From assembly GCA_009760855.2 (NCBI GenBank), contig WPIO01000064.1, forward strand, positions 124,001 through 188,000: 64,000 nt of DNA. The letters are read 5' to 3'. Source of the DNA: Cristatella mucedo. Lineage: Eukaryota; Bryozoa; Phylactolaemata; Cristatellidae. The translations under genes were made by a program, and so were the position numbers. Positions 47,195 to 58,644 of this stretch are shown here, piece by piece (position 1 is the first letter of the stretch; the number at the start of each line of letters is the position of its first letter). The notes beneath the pieces are model-generated. The model had not been told where the DNA came from and searched no databases. It saw only the letters and a program-made list of their open reading frames with translations.

Positions 47195-47350
47195 AATGTC
47201 ACCCCTAACCATGTTATTCAAATTGTCTATCAAGCATGGTATTACTCACCATTCAATCGTGTTTCTCTTTGCAGCAAATGTAAAGTGCCTAGAAAGAGAG
47301 AGATTGATTTCTCTGAGGGGGCTTTATCAAGTGTATTATCATTATTTTTA
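47195..47350 (+). mobile_element. LINE-A 3' tail
   Basis: It contains the LINE-A 3' UTR (CACCCCTAACCATGTTATTC) and the hairpin region AAAGTGCCTAGAAAGAGAGA ... GAGGGGGCTTTATCAAG with ATT-rich end. It lies in the intron between exons 16 and 17. Confidence 0.8.
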
Positions 47351-47941
47351 TACAGCCAGAATTTGGGCATAGATTGGTGCAGAGGCACAGACAAAGACTG
47401 CAGCAGAACAAGTTGGGTAATATCACAATATATCTGTTAGTCTTTATATGAGCTCCTTATAAATCTAGAGATTTAACTATGAAACTTTTGTAGAGTAATT
47501 ATAATTCAGCTATAGGCTTCTTCTGATATTAGGAAATAAGTCTTAGTGAGTGACAATGTCTAGTGAAGAACTTCCATCCGCAAGGATCTCTCAAATTTTC
47601 AAAGAGGTTAGTAATACTATGCTGCTGACTATATTTATCTAACACAAGAGCTAAAAACAAAAAGGAGGTATAACTTTATAGGATTTAATCTAAAAAGGAG
47701 AGGGTATTTTAGCTAATAGTTCTGATTGCAAATGTGTGAAAAAACCCTTAGAAATGGACGTGCAATTAGTGTCCTTATTTGGTGTTTTAAATGCTAATGC
47801 GGCTAATGTTTTTAAATTTCAAGTCTATTAATGCTCTTTAGAAGTTTTCAAATTACTTTGCATAATTAAAACGCGTTTTTATAATCTAGGGCCCAAAGCC
47901 TGTCATGGTGCTTACATAGGAAGAGTTTCGTAAAGGAAGCC

Positions 47942-48135
47942 ATTCGAGCCACCGTGTTAGCTTTTCCCCAATAATCTTAGCTGCTGTTTTAGAACGTCGA
48001 AGGGTTACCGTTGTCATCGCAGCGTCAGACTTGGAAAGGAGGCGTAATTCGAGCCACCGTGTTAGCTTTTACATAATAATCTTAGCCAATGTTTTAGAAC
48101 GTCGAAGGCTTACAGCTACTATCACAGCCTCAGAC
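47942..48135 (+). repeat. 105-bp tandem duplication covering the exon 17 acceptor
   Basis: The stretch starting ATTCGAGCCACCGTGTTAGC at 47942 recurs at 48047. Each copy carries a branch/pyrimidine region, an AG (47991-47992 and 48096-48097) and the start of the exon. Copy 1 encodes RRRVTVVIAASD and copy 2 RRRLTATITASD. The offset of 105 bases is a multiple of three and the reading frame is open across both copies, so use of the upstream acceptor would add 35 residues in frame. Copy 1 has no donor of its own. Confidence 0.88.
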
Positions 48136-48259
48136 CGAGGATCACCTGGACTCAGCGCAACCACTGACCTTGTCGTCGAAGTAGTTGAAACATTTGCAAC
48201 AGTTTTTGCCTTTGAAGAGTTGAACTACAAAGCAGCGATCCTCGAAGGTCCAGCTTCAG
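48098..48259 (+). CDS. Cadherin exon 17, module 2 B exon
   Basis: A 162-base exon, phase 1-1, from CAATGTTTTAG to G|GTGCGT. It encodes RRRLTATITASDRGSPG, then LVVEVVETFATVFAF and YKAAILEGPASG. The linker ETFATVFAF has no calcium ligands. The acceptor and first part of the exon are tandemly duplicated 105 bases upstream (see the feature at 47942), so this exon has two possible starts in the same frame. Confidence 0.92.
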
Positions 48260-48531
48260 GTGCGTTTTGAATATCGCCTTTTGGGGGCCTATGTCTTTCT
48301 AAAACATCTTTTAGTCTTGTCTCTGCCCATTTTTCCAGAAAAATACGTTTCAAAATCGCCCAATTACAAGAGAGAGCATTCGCATCGTTTAATGCCGTGG
48401 GTGGGCATGAATAGCGAGTGCTATAAGTATGTAAGAGCTTCAGAGAGATCAATAGAACTGCCTTTTAGAGGATTGAGTGCGTGATAAAATGGCAGTGGTG
48501 GTCTCTGTCAGAGTCATTCTCATTTCTACAG

Positions 48532-48746
48532 GTCGCAACGTAACGCGCGTGACTGCAAATGTAAATGGCAGCTCGTCATCGACTACCAAGTACTCATTAC
48601 CCGACCAAGCAGTACCATTCGCAATCGATCCTACAACAGGCCAGGTGACGCTCATTGGCGACGTTGACCGAGAGAAGAACAGCTCGTGGATCTTCCAAGT
48701 AGCCGCAGAAGACAGCAGTGTTCGTGCACAAACGGCATATGCATTG
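48532..48746 (+). CDS. Cadherin exon 18, module 2 C exon
   Basis: A 215-base exon, phase 1-0, from CATTTCTACAG to TTG|GTGAGT. It encodes VTRVTANVNGSSSSTTKY, AVPFAIDPTTGQVTLIG, DVDREKNSSWIFQVAAED and TAYAL. The DRE motif is intact. VNGSSSST replaces the DxDxGxN calcium block and contains an N-glycosylation sequon (NGS); a second sequon (NSS) follows DRE. Confidence 0.94.
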
Positions 48747-51700
48747 GTGAGTATGTCTTCGCATTTTCTGCAGACAGTCACAGCTGCCGAATGCGCACCA
48801 CATTGAAGCGTTTCGTTTCACAGGTAAGTTGTCCTGAAAGCTGGATGAAAGCAAGGAAAATTAGTCAAAAATTTCCATCTTGCACTGTGGATGTTATGAA
48901 GAAGATATTACAATGACAATGCCAAAATAGATATATTAAAATCGGAATTTTACAGTGGGAATGTTACCGCGGGTGATAAGCCCCTGATTAATATATCCTG
49001 CAGGGTTTCGAACCACGTTCTGCTTGATCGGCGCTATGATATATATATGTGTGATGATAGTATGGATGCACTGAAGAACATGGTCAATCGCTGACAGAAG
49101 CATGTTTGAATGCGTGTCAGGGATTCAAATATATCGATACTGTCAATTTGGCTCAAAAATTAGTTATATCAATGACATCAGCTACATATTTATTTACGTT
49201 GCATTAAACCAAAAAGTTGTATCTGGATTTTTGAACGTTTATTCTCTATTTATTTGTAAGGTAAATACTTTGTATAGAATGTTAGTATTTTATCCCAAAG
49301 CTTACGGTTAGTAGCTGTAGCCTGCGATCCGCGAGCTTTATTCTATCTGCTATATGGGAAAGGAGTATATTTCTCTTTTGCGAAGGGGAAACTCATCCGG
49401 GCAATTTTTTTTCTAAAAGCGTGTTCTAAGGTTCCAATGCGAAGGAAGATTGGCTGGGGTACCTGACCTTAAGAAGAAGGCGGACAGCACCACTGTCAAG
49501 CGTCTGAAGGCACAGTAGCCTATCTGAGACGAGTTCTTTTTACCATTCCCACATCAAGAGTGGACGTATCCCCTTAAAACACACTTAATAATTATTCATA
49601 TTATTGCATTAAAAATAGGCACAAGCACACAAGCAAAGAAGCAACGCTAGCTATTATTTACATGTACCGACTGCAGTAAGCTCGACCTTCTGACGCGACC
49701 GTATGGCCTCTAGGTCACGTTGTAATAATAATAATACAATTACTATAGCGCCCTCAGGTAACTCAGTTTTCTCTCTAGCCACTTTATATCTATTACAAAG
49801 GAAGCATGGTTAGTGGCCGAGTGTCCAAGCATGGTCACCAAGAAAAATCAATAGAATTGTTACTATGCACTGCAGAACTAAGCAAAACCACTAAACATTT
49901 GCAAGGTACTTGGGAAATTCCTTAGCCAACATAAAAAGAAATACAACCACTTGGTTTTATAAAAATGATGAATAAATGAGGAAATCATGACCAAGGACAT
50001 TTATTTCAGTAAATTCGTAGCAAAAATTATCCCCAATTGAAACCGAAAATGTGATTGGTAATTAATTTAAAAGCAGAATTATACTTCTACTACAAATCCT
50101 ACGTTGATCGGAAAAGTCTAGGCCAAGAAAATAAATTTAGAAGGTACCAGATAGGACTGTTGGGCAACTCATCGAGAACCCGACGGAGGATCTCAAGGCA
50201 TGTCACTGAGTATGACTCAGCCTGATAAATTCCGAAGATAAAAAAAAATTAAAGCACCTTACGAGGAAACTTTGCTCCAAATTCTAGGTTTGGTCAGATC
50301 ACTATTAGCTTACCCTTTATACTTGCAAGAAATGAGTGCAAACAGATTGGCTAGTTAAATAGTCAGCATCCCAGCCAAGCTGGCCAATACAACAAGGTCA
50401 AATGTGCATCAGAGACGGCTTAAGTGCTCTGAAAGCGTAACCCACGGCAGCATGTTTGAAGTTTAAAGTTGATTGAATCGCTATTATCCGAGCTTTGCAA
50501 TCTGCAAAACAATGGCCGGCAGTTTACTAAAGCTGTACCTTCGGAGCAAGCAGGCCATCAAGACCAGCGCTCAGCAAAGCGTGCAATGCAAAATGAAATT
50601 GTCGCATTCAGATTTCCTTACCTTAAGAACTTAATGAACCTTACAAAAAATCTCGGGATTCGCCTAATCCCACTGCGAACAAACCGGTATTTGGCAATAC
50701 GATATTGGTCTTCGGAAGGTAGTGGTGAAACTGCCGTGTGTCGGACTCAACAAACCCATGTAATAGTAACCAGCATTGCAAGCTTAAATAAACCACCTTC
50801 AATTTCCTTAAATACAACTGAACTAGCTTTCTTCGACTGATTTACAATGACTGAAGTTCTAGTTCAATGCAGTACTAATACCAGAATATTTGATCCGCCC
50901 CGCTGTTTAATTTCATGTCTGTTAACTATCACTCTATGGCGAGTGTGGACCTTGGGGGCGCGTCACATTTAAAATATTCAAAGCAGATTTATGGTTTCAC
51001 GTGCTTTTCGGTATCAGATTAGCATTGCACAGTCTCTATTGATGAAGTTCAGCGAAGAAAACCCTACTAATATTAGTGGGATATCGATCGATGCCTATGT
51101 GAGCGAGGTCAAATGACTACTTCCGGTGTGAGAAGGCTTTAGAAATTATTTTTAACCATTGCCCTGGTTGTATGTAAAGTGTTAAAATTGATTGAATTAC
51201 ATTTATAACGCATTTTTCTTTTGAAAGGCAAACGTCATGCAAAATCGACTTTCTTTCGACATGACCGATCTTTCGACTGCTATGCCTCAATTTACTGTTG
51301 AGCTTTGATACTAATGCAAAACCTTAAAGTTGTGACATTTATATCTGAGAAAGGTGAAGGGCGTGTTAAGAGAAAATCTGCATCATCGTAAGGGAAGGAA
51401 CAGATTCACTTCAAGGCTTTCGTTGCTGAATGCCAAAGAGTATCACTATCTACTATATATGAACCTCTCAACTGAGGCTTACTGGGTAACCAGCTTAAAG
51501 TCTGTCTAGACCTATCATGCAGCATCACTGTTTCTTTAACAGGACGAGGAGAAGGGGGTTGTAAAAGAAATGGATAACGTTAAATACTATGTCTGTTTCA
51601 AAGTGAATGCGAGTTATTTCAATGCATTAGCTCTTGCTCATTTCGATTGAGAAAAATCTGCTGGAAACAGAAAATGCGATGCTTTGGCAAAGCTTGAAGA

Positions 51701-51891
51701 TTTATGTAGCCCAACTACTCATGATCGTGCTGAGAAAATTCTAATTGGACAGAAGGCTGATGAAATAATATTCTTTGACCTCCTGAAGCAGAATAACGTC
51801 ATGTTTAGGTTTTGCTTTTATTACGGTCATCGTGTGCAGATGCATGCTGACATTGTCTGCAGCAGGCGTTTTGATCTGTTTTAAATTGTAG
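48747..51891. other. Intron between exons 18 and 19, little recognised
   Basis: Only a LINE-A tail (49722-49818) was recognised. A 123-codon open frame at 50469-50840 has no recognisable domain and no splice context. Confidence 0.5.
49722..49818 (-). mobile_element. LINE-A 3' tail, degraded
   Basis: (AAT)n then ATAGCGCCCTCAGGTAACTC and CTCTAGCCACTTTATA, a minus-strand hairpin end with several changes. Confidence 0.65.
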
Positions 51892-52147
51892 GTAACTGTA
51901 AGCATCACTGACATTAATGACAATACACCAGTATTCAGGGGGTTAAAGGAAGACCAGGGTGAGTTTGAAGCAAAACTACTCGAAGGTTCCAGTGAAGGAA
52001 CGCTCGTTGCCTGTTTGTATGCAACCGACGTTGACGAGCCAGGTCAGATCAACTCTGAGGTTGAATACAGAATATCGGGAAATGGCAGCGACATGTTTTT
52101 GGTTGACCAAGTGACAGGAGAGGTCAAATTGAGAAACAGCATAACAA
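51892..52147 (+). CDS. Cadherin exon 19, module 3 A exon
   Basis: A 256-base exon, phase 0-1, from TTTTAAATTGTAG to A|GTAAGC. It encodes VTVSITDINDNTPVF (calcium linker), EGSSEGTLVACLYATDVD (Cys plus DxD), VEYRISGNGSDMFLVD and TGEVKLRNSIT. A slightly longer loop after the linker (KEDQGEFEA) explains the extra bases relative to module 2. Confidence 0.95.
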
Positions 52148-52587
52148 GTAAGCAAAAACTGCGCTTAAGATATCTTAAGATATGTGAAGATTTTCTTGAA
52201 ATGTGTACAATAAAAACTGCATTTTCGTCTGATAGCCAAATAGCTATCTGTCCACACTGCAATTTAGTGGGTACTTGTCTTCACATATATACCAAATAAA
52301 GCGGTTTACTTATACAACAGTGTCACTGCTGATTCTCAAATTTGCAAGTTTTCTAAAGTATTCATCACTGGTAGGAAGTTGAAATATATCCGTATATGTC
52401 AATAGAAGTAATAACTAAGCTATTGCATAAGCATTGTCCATGGCTTCTATACACTTCTGCTCCAATAGCAATTACGAGAAAATGTAGGTCAGTATAATAG
52501 CCTAGAAATTAAGCCCACAAAAATTATCTGTCATCGTCGTCAACCTAAAGATATGGAAACATCTTCACTGCACTGATTTCGATTGAT

Positions 52588-52722
52588 GTAATGTAATTTA
52601 ATGTATCTCCATCTGTAACTACACAAAGCCATAAAACTATGTGGGTGTTACGCAAGAGAGTTTTGTATAGCCAACTAACAGCTTAAGTGGCTTTCGGTAC
52701 GCATTTGGTAGCCGACAGACTT
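52588..52722 (-). mobile_element. LINE-B 3' tail
   Basis: ATGTAATGTAATTTAATGTA then CTCCATCTGTAACTACACAA is the reverse complement of the LINE-B end with its pentamer tail; it continues to GGTAGCCGACAGACTT. Confidence 0.75.
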
Positions 52723-52894
52723 AATAAACTCAGGTTTGCTGTGAGTATAGAGATTATCTTTTAGGACAAAAAGCTGTCCATTTGCTAGGCACCAAGCATT
52801 AAAAACGGTACTAAGACGCTACGATCTGACCTCAAGAGATCGTGCCTGAACCTAGTTCGATAGATTTAATTCTGTTGAGCAGCGAAATACTGAG

Positions 52895-53060
52895 CCGTGA
52901 GAGTCAGGAAATAAGTCACTTGCTCTCCATGACCGAGGTCGTGGGTTCCAATCCTGCAGTGGACGATCCTTCATCGCCAACTGCAAGCGGTGGTGAAAGT
53001 TGTTAAGGCTTCTCTGCCACTGGATGAACGAGCCTGTTTAATCAGCTAATATGTTTTGCT
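52895..53060 (+). mobile_element. SINE2 copy
   Basis: It keeps the B box (GGGTTCCAATCCTGC) and the body CAACTGCAAGCGGTGGTGAA and GAACGAGCCTGTTTAATCAG. The A box is decayed. Confidence 0.7.
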
Positions 53061-53685
53061 TTGATCTAGAGCTCATTAAATCTTGTGTCAGAAGTAATTG
53101 CATGCTAACATGAGATAAATTAATCAGAAGAAGAGTAAGACGAAAACAAAACATACTGATATCCATTTCAGTATTAACTCAAGATATTAACTAAAGAAGA
53201 CAAGCTTATAGCAAAACTGAAATACTAGATCCCAATTTATTGAACACGATGCTAGCTTGTGATAGCAGAGGATAATGGAAGTCTAGCCAGAAATACCGCC
53301 CACAAGTAACCCAAAAAGATGATTATTCCCCAAATAGAGAGGGAAGTATGTGTGGTATCGGGAGCTGACTCGTAGATGTTGTTACAAGTTCTTTAGCCGA
53401 CATGTTGTCACTAAGAATTCTACAATAATACGCTGATATTTATAAAAGCTATTGATATTTGGACTTAGTGCAGATAAGAGGAAAATAGAGTATTTACCAC
53501 TTGAGTGTGCACTTGCAATGAAAAGATTGATCTCGAGTTAGATTTCAACATCATAGGGCTCATCACGCCTATGTAAAAGTGGTGCTTTTAATTAAAGGTA
53601 CAATAACTGTTAAATTGCTTTCTCCTTTAATTTTTTGATGATTCTGAACGAGCTTTATAATTTATATGTCTTTATATAATTACAG

Positions 53686-53847
53686 AGCCTCAGAAGGTAA
53701 ATGTTACCGTTACTGCTTCTGATCGTGGAGTACCTCCAAAAGATACGAAAGTTCATCTTATTGTTGATGTGGTCGAAGCGACTGCTCCTACCTTGAAATT
53801 TGAACAGCAATTGTACGAGTCGGTGGTTTCCGAGAATGCAGAAATCG
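53686..53847 (+). CDS. Cadherin exon 20, module 3 B exon
   Basis: A 162-base exon, phase 1-1, from TATAATTACAG to G|GTACGT. It encodes QKVNVTVTASDRGVPP, VHLIVDVVEATAPTLKF and YESVVSENAEIG. The linker reads EATAPTLKF in place of a DxNDNxPxF motif. An N-glycosylation sequon (NVT) lies in the strand before ASDRG. Confidence 0.93.
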
Positions 53848-54347
53848 GTACGTTTTTATTACTGTTGATCTTCAAATTTCTCTAGCTAGGAGTAAAATTG
53901 ATTTATTTAAGAGCAATTATTAATTAAAAATGTTTGTCGATTTATCTGGAATTGAATCAACCTCCTATCGAAGAATTGAAGGTCAGGAACCACAAACTCA
54001 GTCTTTGTGGCAGCATAGGCAACAAGAAAAATTAGCCGTTTTTAGACTGCCATACCCAGGCCATAATTCAAAGTAATTGGCCGCAAATCTTTATAGCATG
54101 CAAAATTAATTCCTCACAAAATAAAGAGAATTCGTGATTGAAATTGAATTTCGAACTAAAAAAGGCGAGTTGACTAAATTAAAACCGAGTGCTTTATTTT
54201 ATCTTAATTGTGCTGAATTACACTAGCTTCCAATATATTTAGATGTCTAACTCAAAACAGGTGCTGGGATGCATTTCTTCGTGCCCATGCGACTAAAAAC
54301 TGACTGAAGGCTGAGCATGAAAATTACGTAATTATTTGCTTTCATAG

Positions 54348-54562
54348 GACTCAAAGTGGTACAAGTGAGAGCAACAGTGAACGAGACCGCCTCTTCAACG
54401 ACGAGGTACTCGTTACAAGACGTCACGGTGCCATTCAGAGTCGACTCTGAGACCGGCCAATTCACTGTCGAGGGTAAAATCGATCGGGAGAACCGGACTT
54501 CGTGGTCATTCCAAGTTAAGGCAGTGGACAGTGAATTTCGTGGGATAGTCGCCTATGCACTG
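54348..54562 (+). CDS. Cadherin exon 21, module 3 C exon
   Basis: A 215-base exon, phase 1-0, from TGCTTTCATAG to CTG|GTAAGA. It encodes VVQVRATVNETASSTTRY, VPFRVDSETGQFTVEG, KIDRENRTSWSFQVKAVD and VAYAL. DRE is intact; the DxD block is replaced by VNETASST, which contains the sequon NET. A second sequon (NRT) follows DRE. The next intron is 5705 bases and packed with repeats. Confidence 0.95.
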
Positions 54563-54704
54563 GTAAGATTTTCCGAGCTAAGGAAAGGCCTTTCGCAATA
54601 TCTAGATTAGTAAATTTCGCTATTCAAGTAGTCGCTTAATCGTGCATACCGGCATGATTGTGGCAGCTGAAATATAATGGTGGAAGAGCTGCTTTGAAAG
54701 GTTC

Positions 54705-55456
54705 TAAATTAATATGTAATCTATCTGCGTCTGTAACTTCACATAGCAACAGACACTATGTGAGAGATAAGCTTGAGAGTTTTGTATAGCCCACTCACAG
54801 CCTAAGCGGCTTTCGGCAATTTTTTGTTCGGCAATTTTTTGTTCGGCAATGCTGTCGATGATTTTTCCAAAGCAGCTTTCAGTACGCATTCGGTAGCCAA
54901 GAGACTTCGTTTCACGCAATAAGCAGAATGTGGGAAGCAGAGCAGAGTCAGGAGAGCAGTCGAGGTAGTGAGTAGCATAGAGGTTGCAGCTCAGGATATC
55001 TGAAATAAATGTGCCATTGTCTGCAGCAGCAGAGGAGTAGTCGGTGAGTAATAGTCTTGGAATAGAGTAATGCAATCTGGGACCTGCAGAGCTAAAGCTT
55101 CTTTCGCCAACGGTATTTAAGCTGAGGACATTAGCAGCTAATTTATTGTCCATACAGGACCTACGGGCACACAGAGGCTGAAACTGGTGCTGCAGTTCGG
55201 CTAAGTAAGTATGAAAGAGCCAAGCTGCGGCGGGCCTTCTGGGTCAGCGTAAGAACTTAGCTCTGTATCCGTTGATCAACTCGCAGCCATACTAGCTCTT
55301 TTAGTAAAGAAGACACACGGTCAAACCTCTGGGATAAGCAAACTAACATTGCAGCAGCCATATTCATAGCCATCTGCAGTGGCCTAGTTGCTGTTTTAGG
55401 TAGCCCAGCGAGTGCCATTTGGAAATTTGACTCAATTTCAGTTCGTTCTTCCATAC
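54705..55456 (-). mobile_element. LINE-B 3' region
   Basis: The - strand reads LINE-B coding remnant (MDNKLAANVLSLNTVGERSF ... FCLLRETKSLGYRMR) and the 3' end with CTGTAACTTCACATAGCAAC on the + strand. A 15-base unit (TTCGGCAATTTTTTG) is repeated about 2.5 times at 54822-54850, giving IAEQKIAEQKIAE in translation. It lies directly after cadherin exon 21. Confidence 0.78.
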
Positions 55457-55604
55457 TGCTTGTCCTGTAATATTTATCGTAAATTTTGAGAAATCATTCT
55501 CTCAGATGCAAGTGGAGCGATTTAAAATATTTATTTCCAGGAAAGTTATTAACTTATTCTATTAATAATTAAAAATTTGAACAGCATTTTCTTGCAGCTC
55601 GTTG

Positions 55605-55815
55605 TAAAGCTCGTGGATAGGGATTTATTTCCTTAGGGCACTGTGCAAAATACCTAGTATCACTATTGTCGTGCTGGTTTGGCCCAGTGGTTAAGGTACT
55701 CGCCCTGACCAAGGTCTGGCCGAGATCGCGGGCTAGTGCCCTGTGGCATACGCGAAGCACCTGAATAGAGGTGAAGTTCTCGCAGGATGCTATACAAATA
55801 AGTTATCTATTTATT
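55605..55815 (+). mobile_element. SINE1 copy preceded by a separate tail fragment
   Basis: From 55672 the A box TGGCCCAGTGGTTAAGG, a changed B box (GGGCTAGTGCCC), and the tail GAAGCACCTGAATAGAGG ... GATGCTATACAAATAAG are present. Upstream (55605-55655) a second tail-like fragment (AAAGCTCGTGGATAGGGA ... TTAGGGCACTG) suggests two insertions side by side. Confidence 0.78.
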
Positions 55816-56507
55816 TATATTTACTCTCATTATTATTTTTATTATTTTTGCTAGCCTATAGTAGTGAAAGATTCCGGGAAAATATGTAGTCAAAATTCAC
55901 TTTGGGAGGCGAGCCTGAGAATCCAACGACGTAGCCGGTGAGCCAGCCTTACTAATGGGTAATAGTGCAGTTCTTTCTTGACATAAAAAATATTAGAATT
56001 GCAAAATTAGTGTTCAAAATAGTTTAAAGTTTGCTTTGCATTGAAAATAATACAATAATGATGGTGTTATATATACACGTTTGAAATATTAAATCAATTA
56101 GTTTATTATTGTAATTCTTTTGTTTCGATTAAACTATGCACCGTTCAATTTTAGCTAGGACAGTGCAAGCTGTAGGTACGACGAAAGTTAACAGAACTAT
56201 TTTCCCTACTCTTTTTGAAGGGACTCATTATAACTTCGCTATTTTTGTAATGCAAATCTCACAAACGGAAAAGCGTAAATGTGACGACAATGACTTAAAT
56301 TACTGGACACACTTATTTACTTAATCAGTTCAACATTATTGGGACAGATTACCAAGAGTAACGCAAGATCAGGAAACAGCTTACTAGAACCTTGAAATAA
56401 GCTGAAAAGAAATTATACCGTCTGAAGTGTTTGGGTGCTTAAACACGACGAAGCTCGTGTGCTCTCGTAGTGTGAATTACGAAATGGTTATTAGCTGCTT
56501 GCTCAAT

Positions 56508-57261
56508 GTCGGCTTAAAATGTCAGCTTAAAATGTCAGCTTAAAATGTCAGCTTAAAATGTCAGCTTAAAATGTCAGCTTAAAATGTCAGCTTAAAATGT
56601 CAGCTTAAAATGTCAGCTTAAAATGTCAGCTTAAAATGTCAGCTTAAAATGTCAGCTTAAAATGTCAGCTTAAAATGTCAGCTTAAAATGTCAGCTTAAA
56701 ATGTCAGCTTAAAATGTCAGCTTAAAATGTCAGCTTAAAATGTCAGCTTAAAATGGCAGCTTAAAATGGCAGCTTAAAATGGCAGCTTAAAATGGCAGCT
56801 TAAAATGGCAGCTTAAAATGTCAGCTTAAAATGTCAGCTTAAAATGGCAGCTTAAAATGGCAGCTTAAAATGTCAGCTTAAAATGTCAGCTTAAAATGTC
56901 AGCTTAAAATGTCAGCTTAAAATGTCAGCTTAAAATGTCAGCTTAAAATGTCAGCTTAAAATGGCAGCTTAAAATGGCAGCTTAAAATGGCAGCTTAAAA
57001 TGGCAGCTTAAAATGGCAGCTTAAAATGGCAGCTTAAAATGGCAGCTTAAAATGGCAGCTTAAAATGGCAGCTTAAAATGGCAGCTTAAAATGGCAGCTT
57101 AAAATGGCAGCTTAAAATGGCAGCTTAAAATGGCAGCTTAAAATGGCAGCTTAAAATGGCAGCTTAAAATGGCAGCTTAAAATGGCAGCTTAAAATGGCA
57201 GCTTAAAATGGCAGCTTAAAATGGCAGCTTAAAATGGCAGCTTAAAATGTCAGCTTAAAAT
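56508..57261. repeat. Minisatellite, 58 units of 13 bp
   Basis: Exactly 58 units of GTCAGCTTAAAAT or its variant GGCAGCTTAAAAT (T or G at the second base). Order: one unit with GTCGGCTT, 18 T-type, 5 G, 2 T, 2 G, 7 T, 22 G, 1 T. There are no length variants among the units. It abuts a LINE-A end at 57257-57262 and lies in the intron between exons 21 and 22. Confidence 0.97.
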
Positions 57262-57655
57262 GGTTATGGGTGAAATGCACAAAGTCAGCAAGCAAATATT
57301 TTTAGTGGCAGTATGCACAGTGCTGAGACACGTAAGCTCACAAAGGATGAATTGCATGGACCAGCTAAATGCTGTGATCAATAGATGCGTTTTTAGCTTC
57401 GTTTTTGGAAATGTCAAGTCTGAGGATGTAGAAAAGCCAGTTGGAAGTGAGTTCCAAGCTCTGGGAACATACGAACTAAAGGCACTGTCTCTAAAGGATT
57501 TGAGGTTCATACCACTTTTCGCCAACCTGCACTGGCTTCCAGTCAAGCAACGGATCGACTTCAAGGTTTTGTCGCTTACTTTGAGGGCCCTCCATTCTTT
57601 AATTCCAGCCTACCTATCAGATCTACTACCCCACCAGGCCAAGCATCGTACCAAA
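57257..57655. mobile_element. LINE-A copy with an internal inversion
   Basis: Bases ~57257-57511 match LINE-A on the - strand (coding remnant FRDSAFSSYVPRAWNSLP), while ~57512-57655 match the immediately upstream part of the element on the + strand (FANLHWLPVKQRIDFKVLSL). For an element inserted on the - strand this is exactly 3' part followed by inverted 5' part. The 3' hairpin is missing; the 13-bp minisatellite abuts that end. Confidence 0.7.
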
Positions 57656-58266
57656 GCAAGTAGGCCACTGCAGCCGACTACGAATATGACTGCAAGGCTA
57701 GTCTTCAAGTCCTAGAGGTTTGAGAAGGCGTCTCCTTTGCTAAAAGAGCTAGGATGGATGCCGGTTGAGCAACGGATACAGAGCAAAGTTCTTACGCTGA
57801 CCAGCAAGGTCCGCCACGGCTTGGCTCCTTCGTACCTAGCTGAACTACTGTCTCAGTTTAAGCTTGTTCGAGCCCTCAGGTCCTGTGTGGATAATAAATT
57901 AGCTGTTCCATTCCTCCGCTTAAAGACCGTTGGCGACAGACACTTTAGCTCTGCAGGTCCCAGACTGTGGAACTCGCTTCCACAATTCCTATGCAATGAC
58001 AGCTACTCTCCTGCTTCCGACAATGACTCATCCTTTTCAGCGGTCATACGCTGCTACTGCCAAGCTACTCACTACCTTAACTGCTCTTCTGACTCTGCTA
58101 TGCTTACCATTTTCTCTTTATTGCTTGAGACGAAGTCTGTTGGCGTCCGAATGAGTACCAAAAGCCGCTTAGGCTGTGTGGGCTGTAATAACGACTCTGC
58201 GTAAAACACACATATTATTTGTGGATTTGTGGAGTTACAGACGGAGCTACATTACATTACATTACC
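57656..58266 (+). mobile_element. LINE-B 3' region
   Basis: It starts at AAGTAGGCCACTGCAGCCGA directly after LINE-A sequence, encodes LLKELGWMPVEQRIQSKVLT and FLRLKTVGDRHFSSAGPRLW in remnants, and ends GGAGTTACAGACGGAGCTAC then (ATTAC)n. It is the best preserved C-terminal part of LINE-B in the window. Confidence 0.82.
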
Positions 58267-58267
58267 G

Positions 58268-58644
58268 CTCAATTTTAGGAAACTTACTGTTTACCTACAC
58301 CTCGTACAAACCTCAAATCCTTTGGAGACCCTGCATTTGTTCGTGCTCTCCCAAAGCCTGGAACTCACGCCTGACTTGCGTCACGACATCCCCTGACTTG
58401 ATCACATTTAAAAATAAATTAAAAACGCAACGCATTTATTTATGACAGCATTTAGTGGGTCCCGTGATCCGTCATTTATGTGCTTATGCATGCTGACCCT
58501 GTGCATGTCACCCATAACCATGTTATGCATGTTGTTTATCAAGCATGATACCACTCAGCATTCGATCGTGTTTACTTTGCAGCAAACGTAAAGCGTCTAG
58601 AAAGAGATTGAGTTATCCGAGGGCGCTTTATCAAGTTTATTATA
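58268..58644 (+). mobile_element. LINE-A 3' end
   Basis: It starts around GTTTACCTACACCTCGT, covers the CCTTTGGAGACCCTGCATTT segment and the 3' UTR (GTCACCCATAACCATGTTAT), and ends with AAAGCGTCTAGAAAGAGATT ... GAGGGCGCTTTATCAAG and a short ATT tail. It follows directly on the LINE-B tail at ~58266. Confidence 0.8.

Noticed and set aside
50469-50840. 123-codon open frame
   Set aside because: It has no recognisable domain, no splice context and lies in an intron with no sign of coding constraint.
56508-57261. CRISPR-like regular array
   Set aside because: The units are 13 bp and directly adjacent with no spacers, in a eukaryotic intron; it is a minisatellite.
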